A stretch of 64,000 nucleotides of DNA from positions 372,001-436,000 of the forward strand of contig NZ_JAASAG010000004.1 in assembly GCF_012726265.1 (NCBI RefSeq). Reading direction: 5' to 3'. The translations under genes and the position numbers were made by a program. The notes beneath the pieces were generated by a model. That model ran no database searches, was not told where the DNA came from, and saw nothing but the letters and a program-made list of their open reading frames with translations. This document shows positions 17,777-26,340 of this stretch, piece after piece. Every line of letters starts with the position of its first letter. The first letter of the stretch is position 1. The DNA comes from Streptomyces sp. HNM0575 (lineage in GTDB: Bacteria > Actinomycetota > Actinomycetes > Streptomycetales > Streptomycetaceae).

Positions 17777-20269
17777 ATGGCACAGGGCTCGGTGCAGGTG
17801 ACGCAGGCCGGTACGTCGCGCTGGCGGCGACGCACAGGGGATTACGGCTCACTCTCAGCAGCCCTGGAGGCCGCCACGGACGGCGACGTGATCACCGTCG
17901 CCCCGGGTACGTACCGCGAGAACCTGGTGCTCGAGCGCACCGTCACCCTGCGCGGCCCGGAGCGTGCCGCGGCCGGCTCGGTGCGCATCGCGCCGGCCGA
18001 GGGCGTCGCCCTGACCGTGCGGTCCTCCGCCGTCGTACAGCATCTTCAGATCGAGGCGCAGGACGCCGCGTCGCCCGCGCTGCTCGTCGAGGACGGCGCC
18101 GCGGAGCTGAACGGCCTGCGGGTGATGACGCGTTCGGCCTCCGGGATCGAGGTGCGCGGCGGCGCCCGGCCCACCGTGCGCCGCTGCACCGTCGACAATC
18201 CGGCCGGCACGGGCATCACCGTCACCGGCGGCGCCGGCGGCGTCTACGAGGAGTGCGAGGTCGTCTCCGCCGGCCAGTCGGGCGTCTCCGTGCGCGACGG
18301 CGCCCATCCGCGCCTCGAGCGGTGCAGCGTCCACCACGCCACGGGCGCCGGCCTGTCGCTGCACGGCGACGGCAGCGCGGCCGAGGCGGTCGGCTGCGAG
18401 CTGTACGAGATCAAGGGCAGCGGCGTGCAGGTCGTCTCCCGTGCCACGGGGCATCTCACCGACTGCCGCGTGCACCGCACCTCCGCCGACGGCGTCACCC
18501 TCGACACCGACGCCGTGCTGACGCTCGCCGACTGCGACATCCACGACATCCCCGAGAACGCCCTTGATCTGCGCTCCCGTTCGGTGCTGACGCTGACCCG
18601 GTCCACGGTGCGGCGCTTCGGCCGCAACGGCCTGTCGGTGTGGGACCCGGGCACCCGCGCCGACGCCAACAGCTGCGAGATCCACGAGAGTACGGGCGAC
18701 TACCCGGCGGTGTGGATCAGCGACGGAGCGAGCGCCGTGCTCGACTCGTGCCGCGTGCACACCGTGCCGGACGCGCTGTTCATCCTCGACCGCGGCTCAC
18801 GCGCCGACGTCATCGACAGCGATCTGTCCCAAGTCCGCGGCACGGCCGTCTCGGTGAGCGACGGCGCGACCGTGCAGCTGGACGACTGCCGCATCAGGGA
18901 GGCGGCGACGGGCGCGTGGTTCCGCGACCACGGCAGCGGCGGCACCCTCGCCAACTGCACGGTCGACGGGGCCGCCACGGGCTTCATCGTCACCAAGGGA
19001 GCCGACCCGGACATCGACCGGTGCACGGTCACCTCCCCCTCGGAGGCCGGCTTCTACGTCTCCGCCGAGGGCCGCGGCACCTTCCACGGCTGCCGCGTCA
19101 GCGGATCGCAGGGGTACGGCTTCCACATCATCGACGGCTGCCGTACGACGCTGCGCCGCTGCCGCACGGAGCGGTGCGCCCGCGGCGGCTTCGAGTTCGC
19201 GGAGACGGGCCCCGTCGTCGAGGACTGCCGCAGCGACGACACCGCCACGGTCGCGGCGCCGGGCGAGGCGGAGAAGTCTCCACGCTCCGCGAAGAACGGA
19301 TCGGGAAAGGCGCCGTCGGGCAACGGCGCAGCGGACGGCAAGGCCGTGCCGACGGCGCTGCTTCCCGCGACGACGACGCCCGCCCCGAAGAAGACCGCCA
19401 AGGCAAAGCAGGCCTCCGCCGGCGACGGCGGCGAGGCACAGCCGCCCGCGGTGCCGGCACGTCCCGCGCAGGAGGTGCTCGGCGAACTGGACACGCTGGT
19501 GGGCCTGGAGAGCGTCAAGCGCGAGGTGCGCGCGCTCACCGACATGATCGAGGTGGGGCGGCGCCGCCAGCAGGCCGGGCTCAAGGCGGCGTCGGTGCGG
19601 CGGCACCTCGTCTTCACGGGTTCGCCCGGCACGGGCAAGACCACCGTGGCGCGCCTGTACGGGGAGATACTCCACGCCCTCGGGGTCCTGGAGCGCGGTC
19701 ACCTGGTGGAGGTCTCCCGCGTCGACCTCGTCGGCGAACACATCGGCTCGACGGCGATCCGCACGCAGGAGGCCTTCGACCGGGCCCGCGGCGGGGTGCT
19801 CTTCATCGACGAGGCCTACGCCCTCTCCCCCGAGGACGGCGGGCGCGACTTCGGCCGCGAGGCCATCGACACCCTGGTGAAGCTGATGGAGGACCACCGC
19901 GAGGAGGTCGTGGTGATCGCCGCGGGCTACACCACGGAGATGCAGCGCTTCCTCGCCGTCAACCCCGGTGTGGCGTCCCGCTTCTCACGCACCATCACCT
20001 TCGGCGACTACACGCCGCGGGAGCTGCTGCGGATCGTGGAGCAGCAGGCCGAGGAGCACGAGTACCACCTCGGGGACGCCGCGACCGAGGCGCTGCTGAA
20101 GCACTTCACCGAGCTGCCCAAGGGGCCCTCCTTCGGCAACGGGCGTACGGCGCGGCAGACCTTCGAGTCGATGGTCGAACGGCACGCGGGCCGGGTGGCG
20201 CAACTGCCCGACCCGAGCACCGAGGACCTCACCCTCCTCTACGCGGACGACCTGCCCGGATCAGGCTGA
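17777..20269 (+). CDS. Right-handed parallel beta-helix protein fused to a CbxX/EccA-type AAA+ ATPase
   Basis: This 830-residue protein has two parts. Residues about 25-480 are short repeats of roughly 22 residues with NosD/pectate-lyase beta-helix features (DGDVITVAPGTYRENLVL at the start). At least fourteen repeat units carry a cysteine at the same position (RRCTV, EECEV, ERCSV, TDCRV, ADCDI and so on). A Lys/Ala/Pro linker (about 485-565) leads to an AAA+ domain of the CbxX/CfxQ and ESX-EccA type. That domain has Walker A GSPGTGKTT near 615, Walker B VLFIDEA near 675 and the NPGVASRFSR arginine region near 735. No signal peptide is present, so it should be cytoplasmic. The nucleotide hydrolysis is inferred from the motifs and the target is unknown. 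It overlaps the convergent hydrolase gene by nine bases at the stops. Confidence 0.85.
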   Translation: MAQGSVQVTQAGTSRWRRRTGDYGSLSAALEAATDGDVITVAPGTYRENLVLERTVTLRGPERAAAGSVRIAPAEGVALTVRSSAVVQHLQIEAQDAASPALLVEDGAAELNGLRVMTRSASGIEVRGGARPTVRRCTVDNPAGTGITVTGGAGGVYEECEVVSAGQSGVSVRDGAHPRLERCSVHHATGAGLSLHGDGSAAEAVGCELYEIKGSGVQVVSRATGHLTDCRVHRTSADGVTLDTDAVLTLADCDIHDIPENALDLRSRSVLTLTRSTVRRFGRNGLSVWDPGTRADANSCEIHESTGDYPAVWISDGASAVLDSCRVHTVPDALFILDRGSRADVIDSDLSQVRGTAVSVSDGATVQLDDCRIREAATGAWFRDHGSGGTLANCTVDGAATGFIVTKGADPDIDRCTVTSPSEAGFYVSAEGRGTFHGCRVSGSQGYGFHIIDGCRTTLRRCRTERCARGGFEFAETGPVVEDCRSDDTATVAAPGEAEKSPRSAKNGSGKAPSGNGAADGKAVPTALLPATTTPAPKKTAKAKQASAGDGGEAQPPAVPARPAQEVLGELDTLVGLESVKREVRALTDMIEVGRRRQQAGLKAASVRRHLVFTGSPGTGKTTVARLYGEILHALGVLERGHLVEVSRVDLVGEHIGSTAIRTQEAFDRARGGVLFIDEAYALSPEDGGRDFGREAIDTLVKLMEDHREEVVVIAAGYTTEMQRFLAVNPGVASRFSRTITFGDYTPRELLRIVEQQAEEHEYHLGDAATEALLKHFTELPKGPSFGNGRTARQTFESMVERHAGRVAQLPDPSTEDLTLLYADDLPGSG

Positions 20270-22861
20270 GAGTCGGGACCCTCCCGGGTTGCCCGAACCG
20301 TCCGGTCCGTCCGGCCCGTCCGGCCCGTCCTCGCCGTCGCCGCTACCCGCGTCCGCGCCGGGGCCCGCGTCCGCCTCGCCGTCATCCGTGAACTGCCCGG
20401 CGTCCGCGGCCACTTCGCTTCCGCTCCCTCCCTGCTGCGGTAGGCCCTGGCCCTGCTGCGGCACGCCCTGCTGCGGCACGGCGGCCTGCGGCCCCGAGTC
20501 ATGGCTCCGCAGCCGGAGCAGCAGGCTGTCGCGCTCCTCGTCGAAGACGGGATCGGCCGGATACTCGCCGTGCCCCAGGATCGGCGCCGGAAGCGGGTGG
20601 TGCAGGGTGCGCCCGTACTGGAGCGGGTCGGTCAGCGGGCCGCGGTCGACGTCGGTGCCGCAGTCGATGCGCACCGGGCCGCCGATGGGGTCGGTCAGGC
20701 GCCACAGGTTGCGCCAGCAGTGCACCTGCCGGTGGAGGTCGTGGAGCTGCCGCGGCCCGAAGTACGCGGGGAACCAGCGCCCGTAGAGGCGTTCCAGCGG
20801 AGAGCCGTACGTCAGCAGCGCGACCTTTCCGCGGGTGCGGCGGTCCAGGTGCCACACGGCCGCCGCGGCCAGCACACTGCCCTGCGAGTGCCCGGAGATC
20901 ACCAGCCGTCCGCGGGTCAGCTCCGTCCAGGTGGCCATCCGCCAGGCCAGGTCCGGTACGGCGCGTTCCGCGTAGCAGGGCGGGGAGAAGGGGTGCGCCG
21001 CGCGCGGCCAGAAGGTCCCCACGTCCCACAGGATGCCGATGGTGCGCCGGGCCGACGGGTCGCGGTAGGCACGCCGGCCCCAGGCGACGAAGAGGACGAA
21101 GGCGAGGCCGACCAGCCATGAGCCGAGCACCTGCACGGTGTCGGCGAAGCCGTCGACGATCGCGGCCCGTCCGTCCGCGGCCCGTCCCGGCACCTCTCCC
21201 GTGAGCCAGGTGCCCAGCACGCCGGCCCCGCCGAGGAGCAGCGTTATCGCCGCCACCGTGCCCACGACCCACGGCACGGCGTCGGTGAGGGCGGCGCGGG
21301 AGATGACGGCCGCGATCCGTCGCGAGCGGGAGGGGTCGGGCACCACGTCCGGGTAGGCGCTCTCCACCTCGTCGGTCAACCGGCGGCTGCGCCGGGAGAC
21401 TTGGAGGAGGAACCAGGCCGTCAGCACGAGCAGCGCACCGAGCAGTACGGGAACGGCGGAGGCCTGCCAGGTCAGCAGCGTCGGCGGGCCTTCGATGTAC
21501 CCGTTGCCCATGCCGGGCGTGCCCGCGCCGTCCAGCCAGTCGCCTACGCGCTGCGTCACGCCGCCGGACATCACCCCGCCCAGCGCGCAGGCGATCATCG
21601 CGACGCACGCGGAGCCGAGGCCCTTCAGCGCCGTGCGTTCGGCCGGCCGCCTCCGGTGGAGGACGAGGCCGATCACTCCCATCGCCGCGACGAGCACGCC
21701 CTGTCCGACGGCGAGCACGCCGAACGTCTCGTCGCCCGGCAGCTCACCGCCGTGCGAGATCCACCCGGGGCGCGACCACGAGGCGTGGAGAACGGCCAGC
21801 AGCAGGACTCCGGCGGCGATCCCGGGCAGCGCCCGCACGGTGAACCTGTCGACGACGTCGTCGGGTTCGCTCTCCTTGCGGCCCCGCCGGCACACCACGT
21901 ACAGCACCCACACCGCACACGCCACGACGGCGGTCTCGGTGAGCCAGCCCACGGCGTCCAGTGCCGTGCTGCCTCCCGGCTTGCGGTCGTGGCGGGTGGT
22001 GGCGGCGGCCACGGCCGCGGCGACGGTGAGGAAGCCGGCCGCGGTGTGCGCGGCACGCAGCCGGGCCACGAGGCGCTTGCCGTACCAGAAGCCGGGCAGG
22101 CAGAGCGCCGGCCGGTTGCGGCCCTCCCGGTCGTACTCGTCGACGGGCCTGCGCAGCGGCGGCTGCGACTCGTACGCCGCCCAGGTGCGGTGCGAGAGCC
22201 ACCACAGCAGCAGCGTCAGCGCGGCGGGCACGACCGCGGCCAGTGCGAGCCGCCGGCCCGGCTGGCTCCACCAGCCGCCGTCGCCGGACGGGTCCTGCGC
22301 CATGAAGCCCAGCCAGGAGTGCCCGTCGGCGCACCCGGCCGAGCCCGCGCACTGCCACGCCACGAGATCCATGGCGACCTCGCAGGCCGCGGAGACAAGC
22401 AGCACCGTGAGGCTGAGGGCGACCAGGCGCACGAAGACGCCGTGCGTGCGGGCCAGCAGTAACCGTCGGCCGTAGTCGGCGGGGCGCATCCAGTGCGCCA
22501 AGTTGGCGACCATGAACGGCAGCAGGATCAGCCACAGCGCACGCGAACCGTTGCCGGACGTCAGATTGGACCAGGAGTACGCCTCGGGCACCGGCTTGTC
22601 GGTGTAGTCCTGCGGGCGGGCCTCGGCGTCGACGTCGTCGGTGCGCCGGTAGACGGCGGCCGTCGTGTCGCCGGTCATGCGCTCGATGCGCGGGTCCCCG
22701 AGCATCTCCTGCGGCGTCGTACCGCCCACGCCGTGCACGAGCAGTTCGAGATTCAGGCCCGGAGGGGGCTTGACTCCCGACTCCCCGGGGGCAGTTCGCG
22801 GAATGTCCTCCGCCGCCTCGCCGTATCCGTCCTGCCGGTCGCCGTACTCGGCCTTCTGCAA
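20261..22861 (-). CDS. Large polytopic membrane protein with alpha/beta-hydrolase motifs
   Basis: The 866-residue protein begins with a hydrolase-like strand and oxyanion motif, LELLVHGVGG (38-47). It then has a long central region with about ten hydrophobic helices (130-560) and ends in a cytoplasmic part with the nucleophile-elbow motif VISGHSQGSV (Ser near 658), followed by TYGSPLERLYGRWFPAYFG. The tail (about 800-866) is Gln- and Asp/Gly-rich. The split arrangement suggests a lipase- or esterase-like enzyme threaded around a membrane domain; the substrate is unknown. I choose the TTG at 22861 because GGGGGAGCGGAG lies just upstream. An upstream open extension has no homology-like features. 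Confidence 0.7.
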   Translation of the reverse strand: MQKAEYGDRQDGYGEAAEDIPRTAPGESGVKPPPGLNLELLVHGVGGTTPQEMLGDPRIERMTGDTTAAVYRRTDDVDAEARPQDYTDKPVPEAYSWSNLTSGNGSRALWLILLPFMVANLAHWMRPADYGRRLLLARTHGVFVRLVALSLTVLLVSAACEVAMDLVAWQCAGSAGCADGHSWLGFMAQDPSGDGGWWSQPGRRLALAAVVPAALTLLLWWLSHRTWAAYESQPPLRRPVDEYDREGRNRPALCLPGFWYGKRLVARLRAAHTAAGFLTVAAAVAAATTRHDRKPGGSTALDAVGWLTETAVVACAVWVLYVVCRRGRKESEPDDVVDRFTVRALPGIAAGVLLLAVLHASWSRPGWISHGGELPGDETFGVLAVGQGVLVAAMGVIGLVLHRRRPAERTALKGLGSACVAMIACALGGVMSGGVTQRVGDWLDGAGTPGMGNGYIEGPPTLLTWQASAVPVLLGALLVLTAWFLLQVSRRSRRLTDEVESAYPDVVPDPSRSRRIAAVISRAALTDAVPWVVGTVAAITLLLGGAGVLGTWLTGEVPGRAADGRAAIVDGFADTVQVLGSWLVGLAFVLFVAWGRRAYRDPSARRTIGILWDVGTFWPRAAHPFSPPCYAERAVPDLAWRMATWTELTRGRLVISGHSQGSVLAAAAVWHLDRRTRGKVALLTYGSPLERLYGRWFPAYFGPRQLHDLHRQVHCWRNLWRLTDPIGGPVRIDCGTDVDRGPLTDPLQYGRTLHHPLPAPILGHGEYPADPVFDEERDSLLLRLRSHDSGPQAAVPQQGVPQQGQGLPQQGGSGSEVAADAGQFTDDGEADAGPGADAGSGDGEDGPDGPDGPDGSGNPGGSRLSA

Positions 22862-23027
22862 TGCTCCGCTCCCCCGAGGTGTTGCGTGCTTCCGCCGACG
22901 CTGCCGCGTTCCGTCCAGCATCCTTCCCCTGAAGGGCGGGCCAAGCCCGTCCACACACAAGCCACGCGAAATCGTGACGTGCGCTGCCACCTTTTCCGGG
23001 TGGGAGGATGGCCGGACGCGGAGTCGG

Positions 23028-23100
23028 CGCGGCGGCACGGCGCGGCACGACACGGGACGGCACGACACGAGACGGCACGGCACGGGACGGGACGAAGGGA
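23028..23100. repeat. Degenerate short tandem repeats upstream of the DeoR gene
   Basis: Imperfect copies of GGCACGACACGGGAC run head to tail (ACGGGACGGCACGACACGAG and variants) up to ten bases before the GTG of the DeoR gene. They fill the promoter and leader space between two divergent genes. Confidence 0.6.
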
Positions 23101-23111
23101 CGGCGGCCACG

Positions 23112-23972
23112 GTGAACTCGCTGGGCGACAACCAGAACCTGCTCGCGGAGCAGCGCCGGGCGCTCATCCTCGAGCAGCTGCGTGAGCGCGGCGGCGTGCG
23201 CGTGAACGAGCTGACGCGCACCCTGCTGGTCTCCGACATGACGGTGCGCCGCGACCTGGACGTGCTGGCCCGCCGCGGCGCCCTGGAGAAGGTGCACGGC
23301 GGTGCGGTCCCGCTCGCCGACGCCAGCACGCACGAACCGGGCTTCGAGGCCAAGTCCTCGCTGGAGCAGTCCGCGAAGGAGGACATCGCCCGTGCCGCGG
23401 CGCCGCTGGCGAAGCCGGGCAGCGCGGTCGCGCTGTCCGGCGGTACGACGACGTACGCGCTGGCGCAGCAGCTCACCGAGGTGCCCGACCTGACGGTGGT
23501 CACCAACTCGGTGCGCGTCGCCGACGTCTTCCACTCGGCGCAGCACCGGACGGCCGCCGGCGGGCAGGCCCACGCGGGCGCGGCGACGGTGGTCCTCACC
23601 GGCGGCGTGCGTACGCCCTCGGACTCTCTCGTCGGCCCGGTCGCCGACGCCGCGATCCGTGCCCTCCACTTCGACGTGCTCTTCCTCGGCGTGCACGGCA
23701 TATCGGCCGAGGCCGGGCTGTCGACCCCCAACCTGGCGGAGGCGGAGACGAACCGGCGCTTCGTCGGCTCCGCACGGCAGGTGGTGGTCGTGGCGGACCA
23801 CACCAAGTGGGGCACGGTCGGGCTGAGTTCGTTCGCCTCGCTGGAGGAGGTCGGCACGCTCGTCACGGACGGCGGCCTGCCGCACGAGGCCCGCGACCGG
23901 ATCCGCGAGCATGTGCGCGAACTGGTGGTGACGGGCGCTACGGAGACGGCCGCGGGCGGCGGACAGGCGTAA
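23112..23972 (+). CDS. DeoR/GlpR-family transcriptional regulator
   Basis: The 286-residue protein has a DeoR helix-turn-helix at residues 12-65 (RRALILEQLRERGGVRVNELTRTLLVSDMTVRRDLDVLARRG, then EKVHGGAV). The sugar-phosphate sensor domain follows, with SGGTTTYALAQQL, DVLFLGVHGI and VVVADHTKWG. These regulators usually repress sugar or sugar-alcohol catabolic genes until a phosphorylated sugar binds. No such operon is adjacent, so the target is open. A Gln/Ala/Gly insertion near residue 140 (HRTAAGGQAHAGA) is atypical. The GTG start VNSLGDNQN is preferred; the frame is open for 150 further codons upstream, but that stretch is low-complexity repeat. Confidence 0.85.
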   Translation: MNSLGDNQNLLAEQRRALILEQLRERGGVRVNELTRTLLVSDMTVRRDLDVLARRGALEKVHGGAVPLADASTHEPGFEAKSSLEQSAKEDIARAAAPLAKPGSAVALSGGTTTYALAQQLTEVPDLTVVTNSVRVADVFHSAQHRTAAGGQAHAGAATVVLTGGVRTPSDSLVGPVADAAIRALHFDVLFLGVHGISAEAGLSTPNLAEAETNRRFVGSARQVVVVADHTKWGTVGLSSFASLEEVGTLVTDGGLPHEARDRIREHVRELVVTGATETAAGGGQA

Positions 23973-24081
23973 CCTGCGGAAACTCCGAGATCGGCCCCCG
24001 GAGCGCACACGCCGGCACACCTCGTGAAGTGAGCGCAGCCCCGCCGACTTGGCTGCCTGCGGGGCTCGGTCGTGCTCGCGC

Positions 24082-25308
24082 TCAGAGCTGGGCTGAGGCC
24101 AGCAGGTCGCGCACCCCAGCGTGGTCGCGGTGCGACTCGAACCGCTTCAGCGTGTCCTTGAGCATCGCGTCCGTGCGCGGGCTCGCCGTCTGGTGGGACA
24201 GCTCAACCGCCTTGCGCGCGCTGGACGTCGCGGCGTCGAGGTCTTCGGCGTCCACGTACGAGCCAGCCAGCCAGCCAGCATAGAGCGCCATCTCGCGAGC
24301 GTGCGTGTCGTCGTACGGCGCACTCAGCTGTTCGAGGATCGGCACTGCCCGCTTGTCGTGCAGCTCCGCCCAGCACCGTCCGGCCATGATCTGCGACTCG
24401 TCCCGGTTGATCCAGTAGACGCTATCCGGCTCATCTTCCTCGATCCCGTCTCGTCGGTCGTGGCTGTCTTCCACGATGCCGAGGGCCCGCGATACACCGT
24501 GCGCGTCCCCCGTACGAGCGCAGGCCCATGCGAGGCGGTCCGCGAGGACGACGCGCACGACGGGGAGCACGGCGGTGCCCGCGTTCACGAGGGACGCCTT
24601 CGCCATGGCTACGGACTCGTCGGGCTCCTTGCTGGAGGCGGTGAGGTAAGACAGCTCGCTGAGCGCGGTGGCGGCAAGGGTGCGGTTGCCCGCTTGGTTC
24701 GCGGCGGTCGCTGCGGCCTGGGCAAGCTTCTTCGCTCGCTCCAACTTCCCCGCGTCGAAGGCGGTCCACGAGGCGAACTGGTGCAGCTCGGCGAGGGTCG
24801 AGAGAAGTTCCCTGCCCACAGCCTGAGTGAACGTTCCGCTCCCGGCCAGGGTCGACAGCTTGCGGATCTCGTCCAGCGCCAGGGGGTACACCGACGCCCC
24901 ACCCTGGTAATCATCCAGTCGGCGCAGTTCGGCGACGCGCTCACCGAAGCGAGTGACGTCCGAGCGTCCCACGCGGCGGCCCTTGGCGCTTGCTTCCGGT
25001 GCGGACAGGGCCACGCCAGCGATCGACGCTGCCCCGACGAACTGTCTGCGGTTCACGGGCGCCACCTCCGTATCTGCGGTACCCGCTGCACGGGACTCGT
25101 CATCATCATCCCCTCTGAGCATGCCCGCCAAGGCTTCGGGAGTGATCTCCATGAGTCGACAGATACGAGGCTGCTGCCACGCCTGCGGCGTTGATGTGCC
25201 CGATTCCCAGCGGCGGACCGTGCTGACCGCCACCATGAGCGCGTCGGCGAACTGTTCCTGCGTGTAGCCACAGACCTTACGGCGGGCTCTGAGTGCATGA
25301 CGTGCCAT
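24082..25308 (-). CDS. XRE-family regulator with tetratricopeptide-like C-terminus
   Basis: The 408-residue protein starts with an XRE helix-turn-helix (residues 5-58: RARRKVCGYTQEQFADALMVAVSTVRRWESG). At 84-109 is a twin-arginine-like stretch, VNRRQFVGAASIAGVALSAPEASAKG, in the middle of the protein; I have seen this in related streptomycete regulators and do not think it exports the protein. Residues about 115-400 are alpha-helical repeats with a TPR-like pattern (GKLERAKKLAQAAATAANQAGN, then DAATSSARKAVELSHQ). The ATG at 25308 with an AGAGG site upstream is preferred over one 15 codons earlier. Codon third positions are more often A/T than in the neighbours. It is divergent from the two plus-strand genes that follow. 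Confidence 0.8.
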   Translation of the reverse strand: MARHALRARRKVCGYTQEQFADALMVAVSTVRRWESGTSTPQAWQQPRICRLMEITPEALAGMLRGDDDDESRAAGTADTEVAPVNRRQFVGAASIAGVALSAPEASAKGRRVGRSDVTRFGERVAELRRLDDYQGGASVYPLALDEIRKLSTLAGSGTFTQAVGRELLSTLAELHQFASWTAFDAGKLERAKKLAQAAATAANQAGNRTLAATALSELSYLTASSKEPDESVAMAKASLVNAGTAVLPVVRVVLADRLAWACARTGDAHGVSRALGIVEDSHDRRDGIEEDEPDSVYWINRDESQIMAGRCWAELHDKRAVPILEQLSAPYDDTHAREMALYAGWLAGSYVDAEDLDAATSSARKAVELSHQTASPRTDAMLKDTLKRFESHRDHAGVRDLLASAQL

Positions 25309-25449
25309 CAACGGGCCTCTGTAGAAGCGAAGTTGCACTACAGAGTAGGGCATGAGCGGTTAGTGAGCGCAAAGTGCGCGGTTCCTGCTCTGGGCTCTCC
25401 CTGCAAGTACACGTTGACTGTCGGTCATCAGACCAAGAGGTGAGCCGAC

Positions 25450-25572
25450 ATGGGGTGTGCAGTATGCAGACGGCTACAGGAACAAGAGGCTCAGGCGAAG
25501 CGGAGCGGCGACCACAGCGCAGCACGGAACAGCGGGACGCCTACTACCAAGAGGCCAAGAGGTGGGCGCTGA
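25450..25572 (+). CDS. Small Cys-containing protein, possibly frameshifted
   Basis: A very good ribosome binding site (AGAGGTGAG, 25436-25444) lies five bases before this ATG. The 40-residue product begins MGCAVCRRLQEQEAQAKRSGDHSAA, a CxxC motif followed by a charged helix. After residue 25 the frame becomes low-complexity. The minus-one frame from about 25520 continues in a more protein-like way (TEQRDAYYQEAKRWALIQC) to a stop at 25625. Read together they resemble the short CxxC proteins found beside XRE regulators in streptomycetes. So this may be a frameshifted gene 25450-25625, a programmed shift or a sequencing error. Function unknown. Confidence 0.45.
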   Translation: MGCAVCRRLQEQEAQAKRSGDHSAARNSGTPTTKRPRGGR

Positions 25573-25648
25573 TCCAATGCCGGGGGCTCGATGACGATGG
25601 CAGCAATTCACGAGACGTTCCGTAATCACGGAAAGGAAAGTCAATCCG

Positions 25649-26320
25649 ATGGCTGCCCGTACAGCCGCCCCTGCACAGCCACTGAGTTGGGGCCCGAAAG
25701 GTCTGCCGGTGCCCTTTGTCACGGCCTGGAGCGAAGAGAAGCCCACGGCCCGGTCGTTGACCACCCGCACCGATGGCGCCGGCTTGTGCTACAGGGACGA
25801 GACGCCCGCGGACCGAGATCAGCACGGCGTGCTGTGGGCACGCATGAGACTGGCCCCCGGGGAGGGGCGCCCGCGCTACCGGCTGCTGCACCCGGTCCGT
25901 CAACGGCACGCGATGCGGGCGCTGTTGTGCCAAGGCTGCGGAGGTTCGGCAAGCCGAACGTCGCGTGGGTGGCTGTTTCTGATGCCGGGCTCGGACATAT
26001 CGGCGGGCACGGATGAAGTGGAAGGGATGGAGAGTGCCCTGTGCACCAAGCCCCCAGTCTGTGAACCGTGCGCGCTTCTCGCCCCTCGCCACTGCCCGCA
26101 CCTGACGAACCCGATCGCCGTACGATCCCGTCGGCCCCGCGTGTGGGGTGTCTTCGGCGACCAGTACGCACCCGCCAGCACGAGCAGGGGGTTCACCCAC
26201 GTCCCGACGGACGGCTACCTGCCCTACGGCCGGTCAGCGTGCGCACGCTGGTTCGTTGCCAGCCAACTTGTACTGGAACTCACCCGTTGCACCCGCGCAC
26301 CGCTGCCCACCGGTCACTGA
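25649..26320 (+). CDS. Unknown protein with zinc-finger-like cysteine pairs
   Basis: The 223-residue protein has no named domain that I recognise, though I have seen similar streptomycete proteins next to XRE regulators. It contains CQGC at 94-97 and CEPC at 138-141 with Cys149 and His151 close by. This arrangement is compatible with a zinc site. Conserved-looking blocks are ETPADRDQHGVLWARM, HPVRQRHAMRALLCQGCG and RPRVWGVFGDQYAP. No signal peptide or membrane helix is present. GGAAAG precedes the ATG, 76 bases after the stop of the small upstream frame. With the divergent XRE gene it forms a three-gene locus of weaker codon bias that may have been acquired together. Confidence 0.7.
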   Translation: MAARTAAPAQPLSWGPKGLPVPFVTAWSEEKPTARSLTTRTDGAGLCYRDETPADRDQHGVLWARMRLAPGEGRPRYRLLHPVRQRHAMRALLCQGCGGSASRTSRGWLFLMPGSDISAGTDEVEGMESALCTKPPVCEPCALLAPRHCPHLTNPIAVRSRRPRVWGVFGDQYAPASTSRGFTHVPTDGYLPYGRSACARWFVASQLVLELTRCTRAPLPTGH

Positions 26321-26340
26321 CGTTGCGCCCCTTCTCCCCG

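Noticed and set aside
22665..23111. An N-terminal extension of the DeoR gene
   Set aside because: It would add 149 residues encoded by repeats and the divergent promoter; the DeoR helix-turn-helix normally begins within the first 15 residues.
24120..24150. A tRNA-like TTCGAGTC stretch (reverse of GACTCGAACC) in the 24.1 kb region
   Set aside because: It is inside the coding sequence of the XRE regulator and no acceptor stem or anticodon arm can be built around it.
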